DNA of 64,000 bases from Craterostigma plantagineum (lineage: Eukaryota > Streptophyta > Magnoliopsida > Lamiales > Linderniaceae), in assembly GCA_027422505.1 (NCBI GenBank), contig JAPQWV010000368.1, positions 434,001-498,000 on the forward strand. The letters run 5' to 3'. Both the position numbers and the translations under genes were made by a program. Below, piece after piece: positions 10,457 to 24,979 of the stretch. Every line of letters starts with the position of its first letter. Position 1 is the stretch's first letter. Below the pieces are notes generated by a model. It saw only the letters and a program-made list of their open reading frames with translations. It was not told the DNA's origin and made no database searches.

Positions 10457-11237
10457 TGTTACCCTCGGGATTATTGGCTAACGGTAAAATAACCCGCGTC
10501 CGGGAAGAGCCCGCGAATGAGAAGGCAATAGGAAGGCGCGATCGTCGGGGAAGGTAGTTCGGATGATTTAACCCTATGAAAGGCCGAGTAACTCGAGGGA
10601 AGAAGGACTCGATCAGCGGATCTACACTAAAAAGGGGGCAAGAAAGGAAAGGACGGTGAGACCGAGACAAACTTCCCCGAGGACACGAAGAGCTCCCGAG
10701 ATGGGAACGGCCGAGGAAGCTCAAGAAGATTGGTCGGAGCGACTCGTCCCGAGCTCTAAGAGTAATAATTAGCTCGAGCAGAGCAGACCCGAGGAGATCA
10801 GAACCCGACAACGCGATAAGCCCGACCAGAGAAGACCAGAAGGGGAAGAAAGAGTCGCGAAAAGAAGACGAGAAAGAAAGAACGTGGGCTGGGTGGGACG
10901 ACCACGATCCCACGCGATGCCCGCGAAAAACGCGGGCGGGAGGAAGATTAGGTCATGGCAACGGAATCCAGAGTGAGTATAAAAGGTGATGGTGGGGTTA
11001 TTCCCAGGTATGTACACTTAAAACAAGAACCATTTTTTCACTAAGCCTAGTACCTATCTTACTCCTTTGAAAGCTAAAAAACTAACTTAAGCATCGGAGG
11101 GGCGTCGCCGGCAACCACACCGGCCCCCTCTAACGTATTTTCGCTGGTTTTTCGAGTGTTAGGTTCGAAGTGTTTGTTACCAGTTCGAAGAAAGCGCGCA
11201 ACCCCAGTGTCAGGTCAAGGTCGTTTTCATCAGAACA
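10457..11237 (+). repeat. 3' LTR of the Tat-type element, 781 bp
   Basis: The LTR begins TGTTACCC just after the polypurine tract and ends CAGAACA, giving a TGTT/AACA inverted terminus. Inside are a TATA box (10978) and a U5-like GC-rich segment (GGCGTCGCCGGCAACC near 11101). The right boundary is an inference from the inverted terminus since no second LTR is in the window to compare with. Confidence 0.75.
10978..10985 (+). promoter_or_regulatory. TATA box of the LTR promoter
   Basis: TATAAAAG lies about 520 bp into the LTR, where the U3/R promoter is expected; transcription would start around 11010. Confidence 0.6.
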
Positions 11238-11417
11238 CATCAATCGCAATTTTGAGAAATTTGTCTTTAATATCAATCAACATTAGAGAAAACATTTACT
11301 ACAACTCATATCGGCAGAGTATTCGCATATGAAACACAAGCAACACCTCAACTCAACGAAAGGGCAAAAAAACACGTTTACACAGTGCGATGAGATCCAT
11401 CTGTGCGATGAGTCAAA

Positions 11418-11573
11418 TTACCTTGCTTCGTGCGTCTCCATGATATTCGCTAGAGCATGAAATCCCTTAGGATCGTGGTTTACTGTAATTTCATCTATTA
11501 TCAGCTGTACTTTCTCGATCAAAGCCTCTAGTTCAGCCATTGTTAAGTCCTCTGTTTCTGCCGAAGTATCCAT
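11418..11573 (-). CDS. Possible exon or small ORF, 51 aa, unknown
   Basis: On the minus strand an ATG at 11573 opens MDTSAETEDLTMAELEALIE and continues through a sequence with normal protein composition (IIDEITVNHDPKGFHALAN) to a TAA. The codon before the stop ends AGG|TAATTT, which could instead be a splice donor (AG|GTAATT), making this an exon. The frame is also open upstream (HRWLPPEEADQ before the Met) for about 25 codons. The retrotransposon LTR ends only 181 bp away, so the rest of the gene may have been separated by that insertion. No family recognised. Confidence 0.35.
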   Translation of the reverse strand: MDTSAETEDLTMAELEALIEKVQLIIDEITVNHDPKGFHALANIMETHEAR

Positions 11574-11750
11574 TTGATCAGCTTCTTCAGGGGGAAGCCA
11601 TCTGTGCTTGTTGAAGGCAGGAAGGAGAGAGCAGAATGTTTTTGGCGCGGAGGAGAGTGTGTGTGGGTGGTATGGTCACGATTAGTCATGCATGCGTGTG
11701 TTTTATTCCGATTCTGTTTATTTGTTTCTTTTTCTTTCATATTTTTTTTT

Positions 11751-11779
11751 AAATATATATATATATATATATATATATT
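11751..11779. repeat. (AT)n microsatellite
   Basis: About 14 AT dinucleotides following a T-rich tract. Confidence 0.95.
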
Positions 11780-11837
11780 TCTTTTGCATGGTGGTTCGAT
11801 AGCTGTTTATTTTGTTTTTCGTTATTATTATCGATAA

Positions 11838-13526
11838 TTTTCATCGGTGAAATTAATAATAGGAGTCAGCAGCTACCTTATCTCAAATGAAGTGGCTCCC
11901 GTTAAATTTTTAAAAACTTTTTAGTATTTACTATATATAAAATCAGGCGGTTACTGTTGATATTTCTTTAAGAAATATTAGTTACTATATACAAAAACTT
12001 AGTTACAAAACAGTTGTGACTATATGAAGAGATATGTACCGGGTCCACTAGTTAAATGGATTTGCTAATGTTGATTAATCGTAGTTCGGATTCAAATGTA
12101 TGTTGTCTTGTGGTGTATTAGATGCAAATATGAGTTGTACAGTGAAACGTTAGACTATCTTTATTGGTGACTTCCACAGCCGGTTGTGGATTATAATAAA
12201 ATAAAATAAATCAAAAAATTAATAATTCCCACGACCGGTTGTGACCCACCCACAACCAGTTGCTGCACCAACCCGGGTCAACCGATTGTGCACAGTTTTC
12301 AATAAATTGTTATATATGCTTTTATGAATTTTTATGATACATTTAAAATAATATTTTAAAATTTAATTTTTCTCCCAAAATATATGCTTTTTTTCTCTAC
12401 AAATAGAGACTAGTATTGATACATTTTGAATCACAATTTATTTCTGTATCACATTCTATAATCTATCATAATTCATATTATTTTTTTCTCCAATGGCCAA
12501 AGTATCTAAATTTTTCAAACATTAAAATACGATTTAAAATAATTATAAAATATAATATTATGGGTTGTGTTGGGTTGTTGATAAAGTTGAAAATTATTTA
12601 GGTTGGTTTGATGTGTAGGTTGTGAATGTGGAGGAGAGAAAAATTAATATTTTATTCTCATGACCGGTTCTGGAGGTCATGGATAAATATAGTCTAAAAG
12701 GTTATATGAGTTGTACGTTGTGTGTCAATAACATAACTTGATTATACTTTGGGTTAAGTATCATAGTATTTCCAAAAAAAAAGTTTTATGGTGCAAGATA
12801 GATACATTTCAAAAGTACGATCACTTTACATGCAGACTTATTAGCTTTTTAAAAAGATATATATTTGATAACATATATTACTATAGAAAGAAAACAAATG
12901 TTAATAATTCAACAAGATAAATATTAAAACTATAATTAAAAATGCATATTATTAATATATAATAAATAGAAGATAAAAAATTAATGCTCCCAAGAAGGGC
13001 CACGAACGTTCTGAAATACAACTTCGTCTATCGAGGCGAGCACCGCTTGATCGAATATTTAACTTACAATTATTAAATAAATCTAAAGTGGAACTATTTC
13101 AAAATTATTTTAGTTGATAACGAATCCGTATACTGTATCTGAATTGAGAAATTTCTGCCGAACATTGAGAGAAAACTACCATTAGACAAGATTTGATTGG
13201 TAAATAAAAAGATAAATATAACCACGTACCATATTATCACTAAGACTGCACAAATAATAAAAAGATAATATAACCACTTACCCTATTATCACTAAACTTT
13301 CAAGCTTCAAAGATACAATATAGTACCAAATATCAATTCTACATTTAGAGTGTCATTTATCTCTGGGAAAGAGTAGCCATCGTATATTGTCCATACTTGT
13401 AAGGATCTTATCTAATTCTTTTATCACTGTATATAAACTATAATAATGAGTCAATGAATATATAAGCTTTTCTACGAACCTATGTATTACTGTACTAATC
13501 AAGATTTAGTCACTATTACAACGAAC

Positions 13527-13574
<48 letters not shown>

Positions 13575-13990
13575 GGTCACTAAATTGAGTTGCGATACTC
13601 GTCGCGGAGGTCCAAGTACACTTGAAACAATATTAATATCTATCTGTAAATCGATGATAATAATAATAATACTAGATAAAATATCAGTTATTTCGATCGA
13701 TTTATTATTTAGCCCCAATCAAACCGACAAGACAGATGGTGGACTTTTTCAACAATCGAATTTTCCGTCTGATATAACAAAACCGTTCGATTCGGTTTAA
13801 CTTGAATAAGTCAAGACAAATCGCAATTTCAAATATTCTAAAAACAATCGCAATAAACTCCCGTAATAGCTCTTGATTTACCAATAAATATATAGCCACC
13901 AATATATATCCAATTAACGTCGCCCTACATAAGCAGACCAACTCATCGAAGAGTCCTCATCTTAAATCCACCTTCTCCATCATCTTTTAG
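11838..13990. other. AT-rich intergenic region, no gene seen
   Basis: Very AT rich with scattered short open frames only. The motif ACCGGTTGTG and variants (CACAACC, ACGACCGG) recur at 12178-12300 and again at 12660, suggesting the ends or interior of a degraded transposon, but I could not define termini. The last 500 bp before 13990 should contain the NMD3 promoter and 5' leader. Confidence 0.5.
13529..13574. repeat. (AT)n(AC)n microsatellite
   Basis: About 18 AT units running into five AC units. Confidence 0.95.
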
Positions 13991-14100
13991 GTATGTTATG
14001 GTTATAATTAAAGGCCACGTTTACCTGAATTTTTTAACAAAGGATTACGTTAAATGTACATGGTCTAATAATTTTACATGATTTTTTTTTTGTCGTAGAT

Positions 14101-15652
14101 ATGGCACACCAAGGAACTGTCCTGTGCTGCAAATGCGGCGTTCTCATGGTACCAAACGCGGCGAATATGTGTGCAAATTGCCTTCGGTCAGAAGTCGACA
14201 TCACGGAGGGACTCGAGAAGCGCGTCGCAATCTTTCACTGTCCTAATTGTGTCAGCTACTTGCAGCCGCCCAGGACGTGGCTTAAGGCCAACTGGGAATC
14301 TAACGAGCTGCTGACTCTGTGCGTCAAGGCGTTGAAGAAGGTGAAAAGGGCGGTCCGATTAGTACACGCCGAGTTCGTATGGACCGAGCCTCACTCCAAG
14401 AGGATCAAGATCAAGCTCAGGGTTCAAAAAGAAGTGCTCCGCGGAGTGATCCTCGAGCAAGCGTACGTGGTCGAATACGCAGTGCACGATCAGATGTGCG
14501 ATTCTTGCGTTAGGTTCCAGGCGAATCCCGATCAGTGGGGGGCCGTCGTGCAGCTGAGGCAACACGTTCCTCACATGCGGACGTTTTTCTACCTCGAGCA
14601 GCTCATCCTCAAGCACGGAGCCGCCGAATTTGCGACCAGGTATTAGAAATCGAGGGGTAACTCCTAAAACCATTTAGTAATAGGAGGAGAAAGAAAACAT
14701 TTTATATATATAGCGGCTCGAAGAGGTTGAATTGGCCGATGTGATACAAAGCCCAAATTATTATCTCAACACCAGGATTAAGCAGGTGGATCGAGGCGTC
14801 GATTTCTTCTTCAAGAACGAAAGCCACGCTAGGAATTTCGTTGAATTCGTGAGGAGGGTGGTTCCAGTCATCAAGAGCTGCAACGCCCATCGGCTTCAGT
14901 CTCACGACACGAAGAGCAATAAGACCGTATCCAGGATATCATTCTCGGTCGAAATTTGTCCTATATGTCGCGAAGACTTGATCTGTCTTCCCCCGTCGGT
15001 GGCAGCGAGTTTGGGCAATCTCGGGCCGATGGTGATTTGTAACAAAGTGAGCGATCGTATTTCCTTGCTAGATCCGTCCTCTACCAAGCAGAGCTACTTG
15101 GACCCCAAGCAGTTTGGGAGATCGCCTTTCAAGTCGGCATTGTCGAGCAGGCAGCTAGTGGAGTATGTGGTGGTGCACATCGACCCGGTCAACGTCGATG
15201 ATGATGGCGGTTCGAGGCACGTTTTGGCTGATGCGATCGTAGCGCGTGTTTCCGACTATGGGAAAAATGATGCCGTTTTTCGGGTGAAGACGCACTTGGG
15301 ACGTGATTTGAAGCGCATGGACTTGGCGCTTGGATATGACCTGAATGCTGCTAATCTTAATGATGATGTGTTGGACAAGTACAGGGATGACGGCTTTGTT
15401 CTTCCAAGCGTAATACTGGTGAAAAAGAGCTACAAGGATATGCGTAAGAAAAGGCAGGGGAACCCCCGTTCGTGGAAGCTCAGGTCTCTGAACATGGACG
15501 TTGATGTTAGTGTTGCCAGAGACCGCGAAGAGAAGATGAACTGCGAGTACGAAGAGTTCTTGAGAGACTTGGAAGAGAACCCTGATTTGCTAGCTGGTCT
15601 TGATTTAACTAGTGATAATGAAAATGATAATATTGATAGCATGATAGAGTAA
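14101..15652 (+). CDS. NMD3: 60S ribosomal export protein NMD3-like, 471 aa
   Basis: NMD3 binds the nascent 60S ribosomal subunit and acts as the adaptor for its nuclear export. Two coding exons, 14101-14639 and 14776-15652, join in frame across a 136-nt intron (donor CCAG|GTATTA, acceptor CACCAG|GATT) to give FATRIKQVDRGVDFFF, the expected junction. A leader intron is likely at 13991-14098 (TTTAG|GTATGT to GTCGTAG just before the ATG). N-terminal Cys pairs typical of NMD3 are present: CCKCG, MCANC, HCPNC and CDSC, plus CPICREDLIC in the second exon. The conserved blocks NAANMC, RSEVDITEG, ANPDQW, LVSHD-like LQSHDTKSN and LGYDL are all visible. It is shorter than the about 516 aa of Arabidopsis NMD3 and the acidic C-terminus, where the export signal sits, is abbreviated. 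This could be a second, diverged copy of the gene. Confidence 0.9.
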
Positions 15653-15838
15653 TTCGATACTAGTATATGTATTATAGTATTCTTAATGACGTTTAATTTA
15701 TTTTCTTGAATATATTTTGGAACTCAGGTTTTTTTTTTTTTTTTTGGAGGATGTTATATATTGGTATTTATTTGAGTAAATTAAGGAGTTAATACACCAT
15801 TACATAAATTTTACATTGGGCTCGCTGTGCTTTAAAGT

Positions 15839-16593
15839 AGACCTGTCAAAACGGGCCGGTGGACCGAGGAAATGAAGGCCTGCCCCCGGTTGACAGAAGC
15901 GGGCCTGGTAGGCTTAGCCATCTGTTTTTTAAGAAAAGAAAAAAGAAAAACTAATAAAAGATAAAAAAAATTAAAATAGGAAAAAATGAAAAATGAAGAA
16001 TTTCAATTAAAAAATATATGTAATTTAATCAACTTTTAGCTCAAAAATATAAAAATCAATATAATTTATTTCTATATCTTATTATTTACTATTATTATTA
16101 AATATATTATTTTTTGGCGAGCCTACCCACGCCCCCCCGCAGCCCGCAGCCCGCGAGCAGGCCTGAAAAGTAACAGCCCGCCCCGCCAAGGGCATTCCCG
16201 TTTGCCAGCTCTACTTTTAAGCCGCTGCGGACTTTGGCGGGGCGGGGCCGACTGCGTGCCCACTAGCATATGTAGTTATATTTTATATAGCACGGAAGCG
16301 AACTTTGATGGGTACGGGCCCGCTCGCTCCACGGCCCGTTTTGACACTACCCGGCATCCTTATATATAATGTATTTACTAAATACCCTTTTTAATTAAAA
16401 TATTATTTAATATTTCAGAAAAATAATAATGTTTTGTTCAAGGCGGGCGGGCCTGGCTCTCTGGGTCCTCGACCCACTGAAAGTGAGGCCCGCCCCACGA
16501 ATAAGTGGGCTTTGGCCTGCCCGCGCCGCCGATCGGTGGGCTTTGGCGGGCTACGTGCCCGCCCGCCCCGCCAGCCCCGTTTTTGATAGGTCT
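15839..16593. mobile_element. GC-rich hAT-like non-autonomous element or nested pair
   Basis: The left end AGACCTGTCAAAACGGGC at 15839 matches the reverse complement of the right end at about 16574-16593 (AGACCTATCAAAAACGGGG). An internal copy of the same end in inverted orientation, GGCCCGTTTTGACA at 16333-16346, suggests either a shorter inner element or two nested relatives. The subterminal regions are strings of CCCGCC/GGCGGG blocks in otherwise AT-rich DNA. A T/CAAAACGGGCC end is common in plant hAT MITEs. I could not find a clear 8-bp target duplication. Confidence 0.6.
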
Positions 16594-17001
16594 TGTTAAT
16601 AAAATAAATTCGCTTTGTAATTGTAGTGACACATCGTTCTCATGTAATAAGATGGATAGATCGGTCGAAAGGGGTGAACGAAGCAACAAAAAACATGAAA
16701 TAATATAACAAGTTCCGCAAACCGATTACTCTCAAACCTGGGAATGACGCATAGAATAAACCAGCCCATCAAATTACGAGAACCACCAGGCCCAATCTCT
16801 TCCCCACAGCAATGTTGCAAATTTGCAATTAGAATTAGGGCTCTTACTGATCAACAGTAAAGCAATTCTGCCTTACACATGCCGACTGAAGATGGCCTAA
16901 TGGTGAAATTAGAGCTTCACACGGTGGATTCCTCCGTCTGCGTAGTTCATTTACAAGGTTTGATGAGATAGGGCCATGGCACGTCGATTGTGAGTTGAAT
17001 C
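16594..17001. other. Intergenic, PPR gene promoter and leader
   Basis: No ORF of interest. The last 150 bp are less AT rich and probably form the 5' leader of the PPR gene. Confidence 0.4.
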
Positions 17002-19263
17002 ATGATACGCGCGAGAAATCTACGCAGGCTGTCGACGGCAGCTGATTATATCACGCACAAAAACGTATGCGTAGCTTACCTCCGCCCTTTCACAAGGTTT
17101 GAGAGGCCTTTGGCTTGCTCAGAATATGAGTGCAGCACCCCAACGTATTTCGGCGGATTGAATAGTGTTTCACAGGCTATGTCGACTATGGCCCAGACAG
17201 TTTTAGTCCAAGCGCGAGACATCGGTAAGCTTCACGAGGAAATCGAAGTTGCCATCCTCGAAGGGAGGATCGACGATGCGTGGGATTTACACGAGCAGCA
17301 CATGAAGGTGGAGGGATTCGCTCGAAAATCGACCTTCATCAAGTTGATCGCAGCTCTGTCTGAAAGTTCAGAGGTTCACTGGCTAGAAAGGGCTTATGGG
17401 CTCGTTGAGAAAGCATTTTCTGAGCACAAACAGTTGCTGTTAGCGAAGGAGATTCAGATGTATCTTTCTTTAAGCCTAGCAAGGTGTGGATTAGCTATCC
17501 CAGCATCCACGCTCTTGAGGAAGCTCATTGAAATCGAACAGTTCCCTCCGTTGAAGGTGTGGTCATTGATTATGGCTTATATGTTGGATACATCTACTGG
17601 GTCGTACTTGGCTGCTGAGTTAGTTCTTGAAATCGGTTACTTGTTCCAAGACGGTAGGGTTGATCCTAGGAAGAAGTGTAATGAACCCTTGATTGCTATG
17701 AAGCCCGACGCTACTGCTTTTAGCGTTGCTTTGTTGGGGTGCGTTATTTTCCGCATCACAAAGAAAGCCGAACAGCTCCTTGAAATGATACCTAGGATTA
17801 AAGTTAGGACCGATGCCACTTTGCTGACCGTCATGTCTCAGGTTTACGAAAGAAACGGTCGGAGGGAAGAGCTGAGAAAGCTTAAGAGATTCGTCGAAGA
17901 GGTTCCTTGTGCGGATGATTCCCATCTGAGGCAGTTCTATAACTGCCTCTTTTCATGTCACTTGAAGCTTAAAGATCTTGATTCTGCCTCGAATATGGTT
18001 CTTGAGATGCTTCGCAATGCAAAGAAAGCTCAGAACTCCTTGGGTGTTGCTTATTTGACTTTAGGAAGTCGAAAAGGGGATGAAAGTATAATCTGTCAAG
18101 ACGATTCGCAGAATGAAAAAATCGAATCTGAAAACCCTTCATCACATTTGTTAAGTTATGACGATTTCTGTCACGACAAGAAGTTCGCGAGGCTCGAGGC
18201 AGAGGTTAATGAACTATTGAAGGGCTTGCTCGTGAAATTAGGGCGGGAAGTCGATTTGATTACCGCAGAAAGAGGCATACTCAAGCCCACCGAGAATGCC
18301 TACCTCAAGCTGGCGAAAGGTTTCTTGGAATCAAACAAAACGAAGGATTTGGTCGAATTTCTCATAAAAGTCGAGAAAGAAGATTCCTTCTTATCCTCCG
18401 ACGATTCAATCCTAACGATCGCCATCAGCACTTGCATTTCCCTCGGGAAATTAGACATGGCCCACGATATCCTCGACGAAATGCGTCTAGCCGGGATCAA
18501 AACGAGCCCTTCCTTATACAACTCCCTTCTAAGGGCATACTTCAACGAAAATCGCCTCAGCGAAATGAAATCCCTAGCAAGAGATGCTCGACGGGCCAAC
18601 ATTCAGCTCGATGGAAGCTCCTACGAAATGCTAATAAAATCCCAGGCGCTCGATAGAGACACAGAAGGCGCCCTCAATGCCTTCAGAGAGATGAAGGAAG
18701 CCAAAATCCCCAGAAACAGCTCCATCGAGAACACAGAATCTTCTTTAATGTCGAAGCTACTGCAAGAAATGAAGGAAGTCGAATCATCCGATTGTGGGGT
18801 CCACGAATGGAACAACGTGATACATTTCTTCAGCAAGAAAAGGCTGATGGGAGACGCTGAGAAGGCGCTTAAGAAGATGAGGAGCTCGGGAATTCACCCA
18901 AACGCCCAGACGTTCCATTCCTTAGTCGCAGGCTACGCCGCCGTGGGCGGGAAGTACGTCGAGGTTGCCGAGCTTTGGGGGGAGATGAAGTCGTCGGCCA
19001 TCGCCGGGGGGATGAAGTTCGACGCCGAGCTTTTGGATTCCGTGCTGTATACGTTCGTCAGGGGCGGGTTTTTCGTTCGGGCCAACCAAGTGGTGGAGGC
19101 GATGGAGAAGGGGGACATGTTCGTGGATAAGTACAAGTACAGAGCTCTGTTTTTGAAGTATCACAAGACTTTGTATAGGGGGAAGGCGGCGAAGTTTCAG
19201 ACGGAGTCTCAGTTGAAGAAGAGGGAGGCGGCGCTGGCGTTTAAGAGATGGGTCGGGCTGTGA
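17002..19263 (+). CDS. P-class PPR protein, At1g03100/At4g17616-like, 753 aa
   Basis: Intronless, as most plant PPR genes are. PPR proteins bind organelle RNA and promote its processing, stability or translation. The N-terminus is basic with few acidic residues (MIRARNLRRLSTAADY), fitting a mitochondrial or dual targeting peptide. The middle (about residues 75-330) is the degenerate helical region of this subgroup, starting IEVAILEGRIDDAWDLH. Recognisable PPR units lie at about 465-575 (LTIAISTCISLGKLDMAHDI, SLYNSLLRAYFNENRLSEM) and 595-670 (NNVIHFFSKKRLMGDAEKA, NAQTFHSLVAGYAAVGGKY). There are no E or DYW extensions, so RNA editing by a DYW deaminase is not indicated. The resemblance to At1g03100 and At4g17616 is from memory. 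Confidence 0.85.
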   Translation: MIRARNLRRLSTAADYITHKNVCVAYLRPFTRFERPLACSEYECSTPTYFGGLNSVSQAMSTMAQTVLVQARDIGKLHEEIEVAILEGRIDDAWDLHEQHMKVEGFARKSTFIKLIAALSESSEVHWLERAYGLVEKAFSEHKQLLLAKEIQMYLSLSLARCGLAIPASTLLRKLIEIEQFPPLKVWSLIMAYMLDTSTGSYLAAELVLEIGYLFQDGRVDPRKKCNEPLIAMKPDATAFSVALLGCVIFRITKKAEQLLEMIPRIKVRTDATLLTVMSQVYERNGRREELRKLKRFVEEVPCADDSHLRQFYNCLFSCHLKLKDLDSASNMVLEMLRNAKKAQNSLGVAYLTLGSRKGDESIICQDDSQNEKIESENPSSHLLSYDDFCHDKKFARLEAEVNELLKGLLVKLGREVDLITAERGILKPTENAYLKLAKGFLESNKTKDLVEFLIKVEKEDSFLSSDDSILTIAISTCISLGKLDMAHDILDEMRLAGIKTSPSLYNSLLRAYFNENRLSEMKSLARDARRANIQLDGSSYEMLIKSQALDRDTEGALNAFREMKEAKIPRNSSIENTESSLMSKLLQEMKEVESSDCGVHEWNNVIHFFSKKRLMGDAEKALKKMRSSGIHPNAQTFHSLVAGYAAVGGKYVEVAELWGEMKSSAIAGGMKFDAELLDSVLYTFVRGGFFVRANQVVEAMEKGDMFVDKYKYRALFLKYHKTLYRGKAAKFQTESQLKKREAALAFKRWVGL

Positions 19264-20222
19264 TTTCCGACCGGGTCGGGCCGATTCGAACCGATTCGGC
19301 TCGATTTGGTGCCTTGATCTGTGATGTGATGTTTCGCTGGAACAAGTGCATCTATTTATGGTAAAATAATAAAAAAAGGCCTAACTAAATTGAAAAAAAA
19401 TCTAGAAAAAGGCAGACAGACCAAAATAAGCGCCGATCGGGTCGACCCAGCTGACAATTTTACGGCGAGAGGCTCGTCGTCGGCAAAATCCGCCGGCGGC
19501 GTAATTCCGGTAAGTGTATCAGTTATTTATTTTTTATTTTCTTTTATTTTTTATTCTTATCTCAGAAGCTTGTTGAAAATTGGACGTCATTTCAGGGGCG
19601 ATTGGAAAGAAATCTGTCGAAGATGGTGGGCAATTAGGGTTTTTGGGTGGTTGTCTTTTTTTTTTTTTCTTAAAAAAAAAAATCGTTTTTGGTTCTTTCG
19701 TCTATGAACGGAGGCTCTCAACAGCCTTCATTTAGTAACCTTACCTCAAAATCACGTTATAAAGGTCATATCCTTTTGGTGCTTCTTGTAGTTTTGAGTT
19801 TCGGATTGTCAACTGACTTCTATGCTTGTTACCTATTTCTTGGTCTTAGTTTCATACTAGAAAGAACATTGATGAAGTTAAGAAGGTGGGCATTATGAGA
19901 AACTAGAAACATCCACGGGTAAACACTTTCGTATATGCTCATCTACTTGTTTGCAATCATCTTCCTTTTGCTCGAATTACTATCCTTGTTTCTTGTGAGA
20001 TTGAACTATGCCAGTACAAATTTCCATGTCATGGAATTCTTTCATCTTCGGATGACCCTGTTGATTCCTCGTTTATCAAGATTTTGGTCTGAAGCATTTG
20101 TGTTTGAATATCGCTATTCTCTTCGTCGGCCTCAATCAGGCCATCATCTTAGTTTCTGTAGAATTACAAAACTTATTTCTGCTTTATTGCAGGAATCTCT
20201 GTAATCTCCTTATGCCTTTACA

Positions 20223-20615
20223 ATGCATAGCTCAACCACGAACAAGGCAAATGCTGCCAACCTCGACGAATTTAGATACGGTTTTCCATCAGATGGCTTA
20301 TCGAGCGTCTCATATAAGTGGTGGGAAAACAATAACACGAGCACGACTGAGGGTTCTTCTGAAAGTCAACAGAATAACAACAGCAAAGAAAGGGATCAAG
20401 AAATCGAAGGAGATCATTCATCTTCGACGAACAATGAACCCTCTCAATGGGCAGCAACGAGCTATCTCTCCTTCCTTAGGAAAAGAGCAGCCGAAGATGG
20501 AAGGCGGGCTTTGAAGCGCCGAAGGTATGGATTTAAAAATTTCGATTGGTCGAAGAACGATGCGCTGATGAAGATATTCAAGACGTCTTTGCCTGCTGGC
20601 GATTTGATCAGTTGA
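20223..20615 (+). CDS. Small plant protein of unknown function, 130 aa
   Basis: A single coding exon. Upstream a leader exon (about 19440-19509) ends CCG|GTAAGT and an acceptor TATTGCAG at 20185-20192 sits 30 bp before the ATG, so the gene has a 683-nt leader intron (19510-20192). The protein is Ser/Asn/Glu rich and probably disordered for 75 residues (NNSKERDQEIEGDHSSS), then has a compact basic, aromatic C-terminal part: WAATSYLSFLRKRAAEDGRR, RRRYGFKNFDWSKNDALMKI. The Lys/Arg cluster could be a nuclear signal. I do not recognise the family. Confidence 0.6.
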   Translation: MHSSTTNKANAANLDEFRYGFPSDGLSSVSYKWWENNNTSTTEGSSESQQNNNSKERDQEIEGDHSSSTNNEPSQWAATSYLSFLRKRAAEDGRRALKRRRYGFKNFDWSKNDALMKIFKTSLPAGDLIS

Positions 20616-21219
20616 TTGAAGATCGAATCTACTCTAATGTTTTGGGAAAGGTTGTATAGGTTGGGGCATGTCAATGGTTTTTATTACAAGAAATGGAAAA
20701 AGAAAATGTTGCCTCCGCCCAAGGATTTTCCAAGTGCGGGAAAATTTGGATTGTAATATTGATTTTCACAGCGTTCAATTTTCTTTTTTCTCATTGTTGT
20801 AGGAAACGACGTCGTATACGTGAGCAATCAAAATCATATCTTTTGGTTGGATAAAAAAAAGGAAAAAAAAAAAGAAAATAAAAATAGAAACGAAAACCGC
20901 CCGCTTGATTCAGCGCTTAGCTGTTCTTGGTCAGTGCGTAATCCTCTGATCTATCTGAACGTTGACGAATGATTTGATAGCAAACGAATGATAACGGTGT
21001 AGTTTCAAACAGATTTCCGAATCAATTTGTTCTCCCTAATCGTCAAGATCCTGTTATTAATATCGAGTACTTCGAATTCGATCTGCTGCGCTAGGCAGTC
21101 TTCGGGGATAGTTTTGTTGATCCATTAGAGCATTTTTTTACTTCCTAGTATTGTTGATTTTGGGAGAAAAAGAGGGAAATAGCTGAAGAGAAGAAGCAGA
21201 AAAAGGGTGAGAAATCGCA
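20616..21219. other. 3' flank of small gene and promoter/leader of the GTG1 gene
   Basis: No ORF. The interval between a poly-A rich tract near 20850 and the ATG at 21220 should include the GTG1 promoter. I see no clear TATA box. Confidence 0.4.

Positions 21220-24979
<3,760 letters not shown>

Larger units (their letters stand above)
1..11237 (+). mobile_element. Tat/Retand-type Ty3/gypsy LTR retrotransposon, 5' end outside window
   Basis: The element runs from inside gag to the end of its 3' LTR; the 5' LTR and primer binding site lie upstream of the window. Order seen: gag, protease, reverse transcriptase, RNase H, a second RNase H, integrase, 58-bp minisatellite, antisense ORFs, polypurine tract, LTR. 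A second (archaeal-type) RNase H after the first, a long 3' region with antisense ORFs and a tandem repeat between pol and the 3' LTR are known traits of the Tat lineage (Ogre, Grande, Retand). Gag carries an in-frame TGA and pol a frameshift, so this copy is not autonomous. The five bases after the LTR (11238-11242) would be the target-site copy, which cannot be checked without the 5' end. Confidence 0.9.

Noticed and set aside
10437..10913. 158-codon minus-strand ORF in the LTR
   Set aside because: Lies wholly inside the non-coding LTR; Ser/Leu low-complexity composition from purine-rich DNA.
20098..20514. 138-codon plus-strand ORF over the small gene at 20223
   Set aside because: Crosses the clear splice acceptor at 20192 and reads the coding exon in the wrong frame.
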